In this document: positions 43,133-52,093 of the stretch, in pieces | How positions within the stretch are numbered: position 1 is the stretch's first letter | Layout of the letters: every line of letters begins with the position of its first letter | Assembly: GCF_023242365.1 (NCBI RefSeq) | Contig: NZ_JALLIX010000023.1 | Coordinates: 1 to 64,000, forward strand | Direction of reading: 5' to 3' | Length of the DNA: 64,000 nucleotides | Source of the DNA: Pseudomonas sp. MWU13-2100 | GTDB taxonomy: Bacteria; Pseudomonadota; Gammaproteobacteria; Pseudomonadales; Pseudomonadaceae | Translations under genes and position numbers: made by a program | The notes under the pieces: model-generated | Database searches by the model: none | Told to the model about the DNA's origin: nothing | What the model saw: the letters and a program-made list of their open reading frames with translations, nothing else

Positions 43133-44100
43133 CGCAAAGCCTCGGGACGTTCGACGTCGACCCAGACGAATTTCTGCGGGTCGAGGGTGGTTTCCTGGTC
43201 CAGCCGGTAAGCCGCCAGTTTGCCGTAGAGCACGGCGCTGTAATCCAGGCAGGCCAGGTTGGGACGGATCGGCGCGGGCTTGCCGCTGCGCCAGTAGTGA
43301 CCGACGAACAGCATCGGCTCTTCGAGGCCATAGCGCAGCAAGGCATTCTTTTCGGTCGAGGACAGCGGTTTGCTCGCCACCCGCTCAGGCAAGGCATCCG
43401 GCTGGAAGACGATATCGCCGTAGGTCTGTGGGTCGTCTTCCCAGAACTTGGTGCGGAAGAACGCCCGGGTCAGGCCGTCGCCACCGGTCAGCGTCAGGCC
43501 GTCCGGCAGGCGCATATCGGTGCCGCGCAACAGGCGGTCGAACACCGTCGCGGCAAAACTGCCGGGCAGCGCCGAATCCTTGAGGAACGCTTCGTCGATC
43601 CGCCCGTCGGGGTACTGCGCCCGCAGCGGCGCGATCAAGCCGCCATCCCAGCAGGCATGCACCACGCGGAAACGTCCGGCATCGACGAACAGCGGCAGCT
43701 CGTAGAACCAGGCGAGGAAGTCATGCCAGTCGGCCGGGTGCTGTTCAAACTGCGTCAGGGTTTCCTGGAGCAGCCGGGCATGCCGCGGTGTGTGCTCGCG
43801 GACGAACTGTTTGCCGCTGCCCGCCGCTGCCGGCGTACTCCAGCCCAGGGCGTTGAACTCATGGTTGCCCATGATGCACAGGGCCTGCCCGGCCTCGACC
43901 ATGTCATGGACGATATGCAGGGCTTCGCGGATGCGCGGGCCACGGTCGATGATATCGCCGAGGAACACCGCCATGCGCGACGGATGACGCCAGGTGCCAC
44001 CCAGCTTCTGGTAGCCGAGCATGTCCAGCAGATGTTCGAGGGTATGGGCGCAACCGTGCACATCACCGATCAGATCGTAGCCACGCGCGGGATCGAGCAT
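43129..44100 (-). CDS. Metallophosphoesterase (PrpE/ApaH-like)
   Basis: A 323-residue calcineurin-fold phosphoesterase: 'YDLIGDVHGCAHTLEHLL', 'FLGDIIDRGPRI', 'IMGNHEFNALGW', 'VVHACWDGGL' and 'FVGHYWRSGKP' hold the metal ligands. This is close to the PrpE/Ap4A hydrolase-like group; the exact substrate cannot be read from the sequence. I choose the ATG at 44100, which overlaps the nadK stop (TGATG); a TTG one codon earlier exists. It lies between nadK and glpG in one coupled row. Confidence 0.88.
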   Translation of the reverse strand: MLDPARGYDLIGDVHGCAHTLEHLLDMLGYQKLGGTWRHPSRMAVFLGDIIDRGPRIREALHIVHDMVEAGQALCIMGNHEFNALGWSTPAAAGSGKQFVREHTPRHARLLQETLTQFEQHPADWHDFLAWFYELPLFVDAGRFRVVHACWDGGLIAPLRAQYPDGRIDEAFLKDSALPGSFAATVFDRLLRGTDMRLPDGLTLTGGDGLTRAFFRTKFWEDDPQTYGDIVFQPDALPERVASKPLSSTEKNALLRYGLEEPMLFVGHYWRSGKPAPIRPNLACLDYSAVLYGKLAAYRLDQETTLDPQKFVWVDVERPEALR

Positions 44101-44990
44101 CAATCGCCTCCACCGCCCAACCGACTGCCCCAGCCGAGCTTGGTGCGGCAGACTTCATAATAGTTGTGATCCAGCGGGTGAATCAGCCGCAGCTTCTGCG
44201 GTTTCTTGCTGATGGTCACCGTATCGCCGGGGGCGCAGGTGAAATGGTTCTGCCCGTCGCAGGAAACCTGCGGATAGATCTGCATGTCCTTGGACACCAC
44301 GATTTTCAACTCGCTGTTGCCGTCGACCACGATGGGGCGGCTGGACAAGGTATGGGGGTACATGGGCACGATCACAATGGCATCGAGCTTGGGATGCATG
44401 ATCGGACCACCGGCGGACAGCGCATAGGCGGTGGAACCGGTGGGCGTGGCGACGATCAGGCCGTCGGCTTTCTGGCTGCAGACGAACTGGCCGTCGATGT
44501 ACAGCTCGAACTCGATCATTCGCGTCGACTTGCCGGGGTGCAGGACCACGTCGTTGAGTGCATCGCCCTGGCCGATGGCTTCGGCATGCCGGCGCACTTC
44601 GGCCTGCAGCAGGAAGCGGTTTTCCACCAGGTAGTGGCCGTCGAGGACCTTGGCCACTTCGACCTCGAGGTCGTCCGGGCGGATATCGGTGAGAAAGCCC
44701 AGGTTGCCGCGGTTGATCCCCAGTACCGGAATATTGTGCCGGGCCAGGGCGCGGGCGGCGCCGAGCAGGCTACCGTCGCCGCCGACGACGATGACCATGT
44801 CACAGACTTCGCCGAGCATCTTGCGCGACGAAGTTTGCAGGCCATGGCCCGGCAGGACCTCGGCGATGGTGTCCTCGAGGATGACGTGCAGGTGCCGCGC
44901 CAGGAGGAATCTCTTCAACCGGCGAACGGTTTCCAGCACCTGCGAACTGCCCAGGCGGCCAATGATGCCGATATTGCGAAATTGCTCCAT
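44100..44990 (-). CDS. nadK: NAD kinase
   Basis: Phosphorylates NAD to NADP. The 296-residue protein has the GGDG motif at 70-73 ('VIVVGGDGSLLGAARAL'), 'GINRGNLGFLTDI' and 'IVATPTGSTAYALSAGGP', all diagnostic. 'caggag' lies 5 bases before the ATG. First gene of the nadK-metallophosphoesterase-glpG row, diverging from the DUF1853 gene across 88 bases. Confidence 0.97.
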   Translation of the reverse strand: MEQFRNIGIIGRLGSSQVLETVRRLKRFLLARHLHVILEDTIAEVLPGHGLQTSSRKMLGEVCDMVIVVGGDGSLLGAARALARHNIPVLGINRGNLGFLTDIRPDDLEVEVAKVLDGHYLVENRFLLQAEVRRHAEAIGQGDALNDVVLHPGKSTRMIEFELYIDGQFVCSQKADGLIVATPTGSTAYALSAGGPIMHPKLDAIVIVPMYPHTLSSRPIVVDGNSELKIVVSKDMQIYPQVSCDGQNHFTCAPGDTVTISKKPQKLRLIHPLDHNYYEVCRTKLGWGSRLGGGGD

Positions 44991-45078
44991 GGGGCTCCTG
45001 CGGGGTCTGGGACGGGCAAAGGGGAGATTATGGGCGAAAGCCGGCCCGAGACAAAACCCTTTCAGCTATGCTCGCAGG

Positions 45079-46029
45079 ATGATCCTCTTCCCCGACTTGC
45101 TCAACCTGCCCCGACAGTTGCGCCATCCCGAAGTGCGCGACCTGGCCTGGGTCATCCTGGCACCACCGATGCTGGCAGACACGCCGTGGCCGCAACGCCA
45201 CCCGTTGGCCGGCAGTGACTGGGTGCAGGCGCCGGAGCGGCTGGAGCAGTGGTTGCATACGCTGGATCGCGATCCGGCCGAGCTGCAGGCTTGGCTGGTG
45301 CGCGGGGCGACCCGGCGACTGGGCCTGTATTACGAACGGTTGTGGCAGTTCGCCGTGCAACAGGCGCCCGGGATCGAGTTGATCGGCGCCAACCTGCCGA
45401 TCCGTCGCGAGGGCCATACCCTGGGTGAGTTGGATCTGCTGTTGCGCGATCGCGATGGCGTGCATCACCTGGAGCTGGCAATCAAGCTGTACCTGGGCCC
45501 ACAGCATGGCGGCGGCGAAGACCCGGCGCGCTGGCTCGGCCCGGGTTGCCATGACCGGCTGGACCGCAAGCTGGCGCACCTGAGCGAGCACCAGTTGCCG
45601 ATTTCCGCCCGACCGGAGAGCCGCGAGGCCTTGGCGACGCTGGATATCCACCAGTTCAGTGCGCAATTGTGGTTGGGGGGGTACCTGTTGTATCCGTGGC
45701 CCGGGACGGCACTTCCTCCGCGGGGGGCTCATCCGCAGCATCTGCACGGGCGCTGGTTGCATCAGCGCGACTGGGTGGATTTCATCAAGCTCAGCCAGGC
45801 GGGCCGCTGGCAACCGCTGCCCCGCCATGCCTGGCTGGCGCCGGCGCACTATGCCGAGGCGCACGCCTGGCCACGGGAACAGTTGGAACACTGGCTGAAG
45901 GAACTCGATCCGCACGCGCCAGCGCAGTTGCTGGTGCGCCTGACCCAGAATGCGCAAGGCGACTGGGAAGAGGCCGAGCGATTGTTCCTGGTGGCCGATC
46001 TCTGGCCGAATGTGCCGGGTACCGGTTAA
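45079..46029 (+). CDS. DUF1853 protein, PD-(D/E)XK nuclease-like
   Basis: A 316-residue DUF1853 protein. The fold core looks like a PD-(D/E)XK nuclease: Glu86 in 'YYERLW', then 'GELDLLLRD' (Glu117, Asp119) and 'HHLELAIKLYL' (Glu132, Lys136), the expected E-D-ExK arrangement. Family function is not established to my knowledge; nuclease activity is inferred. The start at 45079 follows 'gcagg' very closely, so translation may be weak. It diverges from nadK, as in other pseudomonads. Confidence 0.85.
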   Translation: MILFPDLLNLPRQLRHPEVRDLAWVILAPPMLADTPWPQRHPLAGSDWVQAPERLEQWLHTLDRDPAELQAWLVRGATRRLGLYYERLWQFAVQQAPGIELIGANLPIRREGHTLGELDLLLRDRDGVHHLELAIKLYLGPQHGGGEDPARWLGPGCHDRLDRKLAHLSEHQLPISARPESREALATLDIHQFSAQLWLGGYLLYPWPGTALPPRGAHPQHLHGRWLHQRDWVDFIKLSQAGRWQPLPRHAWLAPAHYAEAHAWPREQLEHWLKELDPHAPAQLLVRLTQNAQGDWEEAERLFLVADLWPNVPGTG

Positions 46030-46053
46030 AGACTGCGGTGTCCTTTCGGGCCT

Positions 46054-46150
46054 CTTCGCGGGCAAGCTCCGCTCCCACAGGTTATGTGTCGATCACAACA
46101 CTTGCGTGCGACGCACAACTCCATGTGGGAGCGGAGCTTGCCCGCGAAAG
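46054..46150. repeat. REP doublet (REPIN)
   Basis: 'cttcgcgggcaagctccgct' and flanks at the left face the reverse complement at 46125-46149, with a ~45-base spacer. It lies between the convergent DUF1853 and arsB genes and may end both transcripts. Confidence 0.9.
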
Positions 46151-46171
46151 CGTCGGCACAGACCTACAACA

Positions 46172-47458
46172 TCAAACCAGCGACAAACGCAACGCCAGGG
46201 CCGCCAGGGTCACCAGCAGCACCGGCAGGGTCAGGACAATCCCGACCTTGAAGTAGTAACCCCAACCGATGCGGATATCCTTGCGCTCCAGCACATGCAG
46301 CCAGAGCAAGGTCGCCAGGCTGCCGATGGGGGTGATTTTCGGGCCCAGGTCGCTGCCGATAACGTTGGCGTAGATCATCGCTTCCTTCACCACACCACTG
46401 GCCTGGCTGGCATCGATGGACAAGGCACCGATCAGCACCGTGGGCAGGTTGTTCATGACCGAGGACAGGAAGGCGCTCAACAGCCCGGTCCCCATCGCCG
46501 CCCCCCAGACCCCGTAGCCGGCGAAGTGATCCAGCCAGCCGGCCAGGTGGGTGGTCAACCCGGCATTGCGCAGGCCATAGACCACCAGGTACATGCCCAG
46601 GGAGAAAATCACGATCTGCCACGGTGCCTCTTTCAGCACCTTGCGGGTCGAGATCTTGTGACCGCGCGCGGCGATCCCCAGCAGCAAGGCCGCACACACC
46701 GCCGAAATCGCACTGATGGGAATCCCCAGCGGTTCCAGGGCAAAGCACCCCACCAGCAGGATGATCAGCACCCACCAGCCGGCGATGAAAGTCGCCTTGT
46801 CGTGGATCGCGCTGGCCGGCAGTTCCAGCTGCTGCGGATTGTAGTCACGGGGAATGTCGCGGCGAAAGAACCACAGCAGCACCAGCAAGGTCGCCGCCAC
46901 ACTGACCAGGTTCACCGGCAGCATCACCGAGGCATAGGCATTGAAGCCGATCTTGAAATAGTCGGCCGAGACGATGTTCACCAGGTTCGAGACCACCAGC
47001 GGCAGGCTCGCGGTGTCGGCGATAAAGCCGGCGGCCATGACGAACGCCAAGGTCGCCGCCTTGGAAAAGCGCAGGGCCAGGAGCATGGCGATGACAATCG
47101 GCGTGAGAATCAACGCCGCGCCGTCATTGGCGAACAACGCCGACACCAGCGCCCCCAGCAACACGAAGGCGGCGAACAGCTTGCGTCCGCTGCCCTGCCC
47201 CCACCGCGCCACATGCAGCGCCGCCCAGGCAAAGAAACCGGCCTCATCCAGCAACAGGCTGATGATGATCAGGGCAATAAAAGTGCCGGTGGCATTCCAG
47301 ATGATCTCCCAGACCAGCGGAATATCAGCCAGGTGAACCACGCCGCAGAGCAAGGCCAGCAAAGCCCCCAGGCAGGCGCTCCAGCCCACGCCCAGGCCCT
47401 TGGGCTGCCAGATCACCAAGGTAATGGTCAGCAGGAAAATCAACGCGGCAATCAACAT
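46172..47458 (-). CDS. arsB: Arsenite efflux permease ArsB
   Basis: A 428-residue inner-membrane arsenite/antimonite-H+ antiporter with about twelve spans. 'FANDGAALILTPIVIAML', 'MAAGFIADTASLPLVVSNL' and 'SSVMNNLPTVLIG' are ArsB signatures. Length is standard. The ATG at 47458 has 'gaagg' 9 bases upstream; two in-frame TTG codons precede it. It follows arsR by 40 bases. No arsC, arsH or acr3 gene follows, so arsenate reduction must be encoded elsewhere or be absent. Confidence 0.94.
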   Translation of the reverse strand: MLIAALIFLLTITLVIWQPKGLGVGWSACLGALLALLCGVVHLADIPLVWEIIWNATGTFIALIIISLLLDEAGFFAWAALHVARWGQGSGRKLFAAFVLLGALVSALFANDGAALILTPIVIAMLLALRFSKAATLAFVMAAGFIADTASLPLVVSNLVNIVSADYFKIGFNAYASVMLPVNLVSVAATLLVLLWFFRRDIPRDYNPQQLELPASAIHDKATFIAGWWVLIILLVGCFALEPLGIPISAISAVCAALLLGIAARGHKISTRKVLKEAPWQIVIFSLGMYLVVYGLRNAGLTTHLAGWLDHFAGYGVWGAAMGTGLLSAFLSSVMNNLPTVLIGALSIDASQASGVVKEAMIYANVIGSDLGPKITPIGSLATLLWLHVLERKDIRIGWGYYFKVGIVLTLPVLLVTLAALALRLSLV

Positions 47459-47498
47459 GCACAACAACCTTCAAGGTTAGCAAGAGGGGGACGGAGGT

Positions 47499-47846
47499 TC
47501 AGCAACAGCGCTGTGGTCGGTCGGTCATGGCCTGCAGGCGCTGGATATCCGCGGCCAGCCAGTGTCCGCTGGCCTGCAGGGTGCCTTGCAGCAAGGTCGA
47601 GACCCATTGGGGCAGCTCAGGGTGCAGGCGATAAAACACCCACTGCCCCTGACGACGATCGGCCAGCAGCCCAGCCTGACGCAGTTGCGCCAGATGCCGG
47701 GAGATTTTTGGTTGGCTCAGCTCCAGGGCGGCGGTCAATTCGCACACACAGAGTTCACCTTCACGGGCTACCAACAGCACGATCCGGCTACGGGTTTCGT
47801 CAGCCAGGCATTTGAAGAGTTCCACAGGGGAGGCAAAACAGGACAT
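47499..47846 (-). CDS. arsR: ArsR-family arsenic-responsive repressor
   Basis: A 115-residue winged-helix repressor. Cys33 and Cys35 in 'GELCVCELTAAL' are the As(III)/Sb(III)-binding pair of the classical type, and 'SQPKISRHLAQLRQAGLL' is the recognition helix region. The C-terminus ends in a Cys-Cys pair ('RPQRCC'), which could add a metal site. It likely represses itself and arsB by binding the inverted repeat at 47874-47893 and is released by arsenite. Confidence 0.93.
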   Translation of the reverse strand: MSCFASPVELFKCLADETRSRIVLLVAREGELCVCELTAALELSQPKISRHLAQLRQAGLLADRRQGQWVFYRLHPELPQWVSTLLQGTLQASGHWLAADIQRLQAMTDRPQRCC

Positions 47847-47873
47847 CGCGGCACCTCACATATGGAAAATCGA

Positions 47874-47893
47874 ATATATGGCTAGTCATATAT
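47874..47893. promoter_or_regulatory. Putative ArsR operator
   Basis: A perfect inverted repeat 'atatatg-gctagt-catatat' (7-bp arms, 6-bp spacer) lies 28 bases upstream of arsR in AT-rich sequence, where a promoter is expected. Confidence 0.6.
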
Positions 47894-48031
47894 GAAAGCA
47901 AGTACCAATCATGAACAACACAAGACAATCCCTGACTTAGCGCAGACAAAACGCTGGAAAAACCATTAAAGTGTAAAAACTCCGTCGCTCAAGAATGGAG
48001 GTTCCAGCCCTGATGAACCGAGGAATACGCT

Positions 48032-48583
48032 ATGCCCTGGAAGAATACCGACAGCCGCTATAGCAGCCTGTCGATCGCATTGCACTGGCTGATGCTGGTG
48101 CTGCTGGCGGTGGTTTACGCCTGTATCGAGTTTCGCGGGATATTCCCCAAAGGCAGCGGCGGCCGCACGCTGATCGTCGAGGCCCACTACATGTTCGGCC
48201 TGACCGTGTTCGTGCTGGTCTGGCTGCGCTTGCTGGCCCGCACCCTCGGTGTGGCGCCGAAGATCGTCCCCGCGCCACCGACCTGGCAGATGCTGCTGTC
48301 GACGTTGATGCACTGGGCGCTGTACCTGTTCATGATCGGCACGCCGCTCCTGGGCTGGCTGGCCGTCAGTGCGCAGGGGCATTCGGTGATGTTCTACGGC
48401 ATCGAGCTGCCGGCTCTGGTGGCCGAGGACGCGGCGTATGCCAAAGAGGTCAAGGGCTGGCATGAACTGCTGGCCAGCACCGGTTACTGGCTGATCGGCC
48501 TGCACGCCCTGGCCGGGCTGTTTCATCACTATTTCGTAGGGGATAACACCCTGCTGCGCATGTTGCCCAAGCGTCGTACTTGA
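48032..48583 (+). CDS. Cytochrome b561 family protein
   Basis: A 183-residue di-haem b-type cytochrome with four membrane spans. Conserved haem-ligand histidines appear in 'SIALHWLMLVLLAV', 'EAHYMFGLTVFVL', 'LMHWALYLFMIGTPLLGW' and 'GLHALAGLFHHYF'. It is of the YodB/CybB type that passes electrons from quinol. Monocistronic; divergent from arsR. Confidence 0.9.
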   Translation: MPWKNTDSRYSSLSIALHWLMLVLLAVVYACIEFRGIFPKGSGGRTLIVEAHYMFGLTVFVLVWLRLLARTLGVAPKIVPAPPTWQMLLSTLMHWALYLFMIGTPLLGWLAVSAQGHSVMFYGIELPALVAEDAAYAKEVKGWHELLASTGYWLIGLHALAGLFHHYFVGDNTLLRMLPKRRT

Positions 48584-48640
48584 GCCCTCTTGCTCACAAT
48601 GGACGCCAACGGTAACGCGGAGTCTCTGTCGCCCTGAAAC

Positions 48641-48717
48641 CTGTAGGAGCCGGGCTTGCCGGCGAAGCTCTTGGCGATCGTGAGGAGCCCTTCGCGAGCA
48701 AGCTCTGCTCCTACAAG
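48641..48717. repeat. REP doublet, second sequence type
   Basis: 'tgtaggagccgggcttgccg' and 'agcaagctctgctcctacaa' form an imperfect inverted pair. The 'gtaggagc' core differs from the 'gtgggagcgg' type seen elsewhere here, so at least two REP classes are present. Confidence 0.85.
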
Positions 48718-48724
48718 GATCGGT

Positions 48725-49642
48725 TTACAGAGTCGCGCCCCGGCGACCCTGTAAACCGCCGGTATGCACGAACACCAGGCGCGTACCCGGTGCGAAGCGT
48801 CCGGCGCTCACCTGCTCCCGCAGCGCCAGCAAGGCCTTGCCGGTATACAGCGGTTCCAACGGCACAGCGCTCTGTTGCTCGCTTTGCTCGATAAAATCCA
48901 GCAACGCCGGATCGACCTTGGCAAAACCGCCACGGCAGGCGTCGATCAGTTCAAAAGCCGGGCTTAGCGCCCCACCCTCCGTCAGGATCGTCGTGACCAG
49001 CGGCGCCACGCCATGGTCGGCCGGCACCGCCAGGGCGCCGTACACCGGTCGACGTCCGGTTTCGGCCAGCACCAGCCCGGCCAGGGTGGTCCCGGTTCCG
49101 GCAGCCAGCCACCAGCCGTGATAATCGCCCCAGCCGAGCGCCGGCAATTGCTCCCTGACCTGATCCAGCAAGACGTCACAACCGCGCGCGCCTATCAAGC
49201 CACCACCACCCTCCGGCACACCGTGCAGGTGTGGATAGCGTGAGTGCCACGATGCCCAGAAGTCCGGCGCATGCCGCGCCCGATAACCACCATAGCCGAG
49301 CCAGTGCAGCTCCATGCCGAAGGCCTGGAGGTCGCAAACGGTAGGGGTTTGCACGGGATGCCCACGCAGCAGGCCGACGGTGGGGAAACCGAAACGCTTG
49401 CCCGCCGCCGCCAGGGCGTGAAGATGATTGGAATGCGCCCCGCCCAGGCTGATCAGGCCCTCGGCGCCGGCTTGCCGGGCCGCCGCCAGATGTCCGGTGA
49501 GCTTGAACCACTTGTTGCCACTGATCAGCGGATCGATCAGGTCGAGGCGCAGCACGGCCACCTCGACATCAGACCGGGTCAACCAGTCCAGGTGCAGCGG
49601 TTCGAGGGGGGCGTGGGGGTGCCAGTCGGCGGGGGGGAGCAT
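48725..49642 (-). CDS. PLP-dependent D-cysteine desulfhydrase/ACC deaminase-like enzyme
   Basis: A 305-residue fold-type II PLP enzyme. The PLP lysine is Lys44 in 'DPLISGNKWFKL'; 'SLGGAHSNHLHALAAAGKRF' is the substrate/PLP phosphate region, and the glycine loop is 'GTGTTLAGL'. This is the D-cysteine desulfhydrase/1-aminocyclopropane-1-carboxylate deaminase family; the sequence does not decide between them, and true ACC deaminases are longer (~338 aa), so desulfhydrase-like is more likely. Start at 49642; a longer open frame upstream runs through a REP doublet and is not used. Convergent with cytochrome b561 across a REP doublet. Confidence 0.83.
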   Translation of the reverse strand: MLPPADWHPHAPLEPLHLDWLTRSDVEVAVLRLDLIDPLISGNKWFKLTGHLAAARQAGAEGLISLGGAHSNHLHALAAAGKRFGFPTVGLLRGHPVQTPTVCDLQAFGMELHWLGYGGYRARHAPDFWASWHSRYPHLHGVPEGGGGLIGARGCDVLLDQVREQLPALGWGDYHGWWLAAGTGTTLAGLVLAETGRRPVYGALAVPADHGVAPLVTTILTEGGALSPAFELIDACRGGFAKVDPALLDFIEQSEQQSAVPLEPLYTGKALLALREQVSAGRFAPGTRLVFVHTGGLQGRRGATL

Positions 49643-49708
49643 TCGAGGCAGTCCGCTGGGAGGGGACTGCCAGTTTAACAGTTCGGGGCTTGTGGGGGTT
49701 CGAGGGCC

Positions 49709-49800
49709 TCTTCGCGGGCAAGCTCCGCTCCCACAGGATTGAGGGCAACCACAGAACTTTGTGTGTGGCGCAAGATCTGTGGGAGCGGAGCTTGTCGGGA
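49709..49800. repeat. REP doublet (REPIN)
   Basis: 'cttcgcgggcaagctccgct' type arm at the left and 'ctgtgggagcggagcttg' at the right, with ~40 bases between. The right arm has drifted after 'cttg' ('tcgggacgccgcag'). Confidence 0.85.
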
Positions 49801-49844
49801 CGCCGCAGCGCCGCGAAGAACGATAACGCGGTCGACCCGAAAAA

Positions 49845-51881
49845 CTACAGCTCAGCCGCCAAGCGCGAACCCTGGTTGATCGCCCGCTTGGCATCCAGCT
49901 CCGCCGCCACGTCCGCACCGCCGATCAGGTGCACGCTCTGCCCGGCCGCGAGCAACCCGTCCTGCAACTCGCGCAACGGGTCCTGCCCGGCGCAGATCAC
50001 CACATTGTCCACCGCCAGCAACTGCGGCTCGCCACCGGCGATGCTGATGTGCAGGCCCGCCTCGTCGATGCTCAGGTACTCGACGCTGTTGAGCATCTGC
50101 ACCCGCTTGTTCTTCAAGCCGGTGCGGTGAATCCAGCCGGTGGTCTTGCCCAGGCCATCGCCGACCTTGGAAGCCTTGCGCTGCAACAGGAACACCTCAC
50201 GAGCCGGCGCATGGGGCTCGTCCTTGATTCCGGCCACCCCGCCACGCGCCTCAAGCCGGGTGTCGATACCCCACTCCTTCCAGAACGCCTCGCGATCCAG
50301 GCTGGTGGCCACGCCTTCATGCACCAGGAACTCCGAAACGTCGAAGCCGATACCGCCGGCCCCGATCACCGCGACCTTGTGGCCTACCGGCTTGCGCTCC
50401 AGCAGCACATCCAGGTAGCTGAGGACCTTGGGGTTGTCGATACCGGGAATCGCCGGCAACCGCGGCGCGATGCCCGTGGCCAGGATGATTTCGTCGTACC
50501 CACCAGCAACCAGTTGCGCCACATCCACCCGCGTATCGAGGCAGACTTCGACATGGGTGGTCTGCAGTTTGCGCTTGAAGTAACGCAGGGTTTCGAAGAA
50601 CTCTTCCTTGCCCGGTACCCGCTTGGCGACGTTGAACTGGCCACCGATTTCACTGGCCGAATCGAACAGCGTCACCTGGTGCCCGCGCTCGGCCGCCACG
50701 GTGGCCGCCGACAGACCGGCGGGCCCGGCGCCAACCACGGCGACTTTCTTCACCTGGGTGACCGGCAGGTAATTCAGTTCGGTCTCGTGGCAGGCCCGCG
50801 GGTTGACCAGACAGGAGGTCAGCTTGCCGCCGAAGGTATGGTCCAGGCAGGCCTGGTTGCAGCCGATGCAGGTATTGATTTCGTCGGCACGTCCCTGTGC
50901 CGCCTTGTTGACGAACTCCGGATCGGCCAGGAACGGCCGGGCCATGGAAACCATGTCGGCATCACCGTCGGCGAGGATCTGCTCGGCCACTTCCGGGGTG
51001 TTGATACGGTTGGTGGTGATCAGCGGAATGCCCACCGAACCGCGTAACTTGGCTGTGACCTTGCTGAACGCAGCGCGCGGCACCTTGGTGGCGATGGTCG
51101 GAATCCGCGCCTCGTGCCAGCCGATGCCGGTGTTGATAATGGTCGCGCCGGCCTGCTCGATGGCCTTGGCCAACTGGACGATCTCGTCCCAGGTGCTGCC
51201 GCCTTCCACCAGGTCGAGCATCGACAGGCGGAAGATGATGATGAACTGCGCACCCACCGCCTCACGCACCCGGCGCACGATCTCCACCGGCAGGCGCATG
51301 CGGTTCTCGTAGCTGCCGCCCCAGCGGTCGGTACGATGGTTGGTGTGGGCCGCGAGGAACTGGTTGATGAAGTAACCTTCCGAGCCCATGATTTCAACGC
51401 CGTCGTACCCGGCATTCCGGGCCAGGGTCGAACAGGTCACGAAGTCGGCGATCTGTTTCTCGATACCTTCCTCATCCAGCTCTTTGGGCTTGAACGGGTT
51501 GATCGGGGCCTGGATCGCGCTCGGCGCCACTTGTTTCGGGCTGTAGGCATAACGCCCGGCATGGAGGATCTGCAGGCAGATCTTGCCCCCGGCCGCATGC
51601 ACCGCATGGGTGACGATACGATGCTGGTCGGCTTCGGCCTGGCTGGTCAGCTTGGCCGCGCCGGAATACACGCCGCCCTCGTCGTTCGGCGCAATGCCGC
51701 CGGTCACCATCAGACCGACGCCGCCACGAGCACGCTCGGCGAAGTAGGCCGCCATGCGCTCGAAACCGCCGGGCTTTTCCTCAAGGCCGGTGTGCATCGA
51801 GCCCATCAGGGTGCGGTTGCGCAACGTGGTGAAACCCAGGTCGAGCGGGGCCAGCAGGTGCGGGTAACGGGCGGCGGTCAT
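49845..51881 (-). CDS. fadH: 2,4-dienoyl-CoA reductase FadH
   Basis: NADPH-dependent reductase for beta-oxidation of unsaturated fatty acids with even-numbered double bonds. The 678-residue protein (E. coli 672) has the old-yellow-enzyme FMN barrel ('MGSMHTGLEE', 'MVTGGIAPNDEG'), the 4Fe-4S site 'CIGCNQACLDHTFGG' plus the later Cys in 'SCLVNPRAC', the FAD fold 'VAVVGAGPAGLSAATVA' and a second nucleotide fold 'KVAVIGAGGIGFDVSEFL'. The start at 51881 gives the normal N-terminus 'MTAARYPHLLAPLDLGF'; an open frame of 63 more codons is not used. It diverges from the nitrilase-fold gene, as in P. aeruginosa. Confidence 0.95.
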   Translation of the reverse strand: MTAARYPHLLAPLDLGFTTLRNRTLMGSMHTGLEEKPGGFERMAAYFAERARGGVGLMVTGGIAPNDEGGVYSGAAKLTSQAEADQHRIVTHAVHAAGGKICLQILHAGRYAYSPKQVAPSAIQAPINPFKPKELDEEGIEKQIADFVTCSTLARNAGYDGVEIMGSEGYFINQFLAAHTNHRTDRWGGSYENRMRLPVEIVRRVREAVGAQFIIIFRLSMLDLVEGGSTWDEIVQLAKAIEQAGATIINTGIGWHEARIPTIATKVPRAAFSKVTAKLRGSVGIPLITTNRINTPEVAEQILADGDADMVSMARPFLADPEFVNKAAQGRADEINTCIGCNQACLDHTFGGKLTSCLVNPRACHETELNYLPVTQVKKVAVVGAGPAGLSAATVAAERGHQVTLFDSASEIGGQFNVAKRVPGKEEFFETLRYFKRKLQTTHVEVCLDTRVDVAQLVAGGYDEIILATGIAPRLPAIPGIDNPKVLSYLDVLLERKPVGHKVAVIGAGGIGFDVSEFLVHEGVATSLDREAFWKEWGIDTRLEARGGVAGIKDEPHAPAREVFLLQRKASKVGDGLGKTTGWIHRTGLKNKRVQMLNSVEYLSIDEAGLHISIAGGEPQLLAVDNVVICAGQDPLRELQDGLLAAGQSVHLIGGADVAAELDAKRAINQGSRLAAEL

Positions 51882-52093
51882 AGAAACTCCACAACGAGCA
51901 AGATCACGGGATGCGGGAAGCTCTTCGGCCCCCGTCAGTGGTATGACTGGCACATTAAAGACGCCCCGGCCCAGGCTCAATGACCGAAACTGACAACTTA
52001 TTGATCCAAATGTGCAACGGCCCTTGGCAAGGACGCCCGCGGGCCCTACCCTAGTCGACGACTCCCGCACTCGGTCGCTCGTTATCCGCCCCC

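Noticed and set aside
48725..49918. A 397-residue version of the PLP enzyme
   Set aside because: The extra 92 residues are encoded by the REP doublet and flanking sequence; the start at 49642 fits the family N-terminus.
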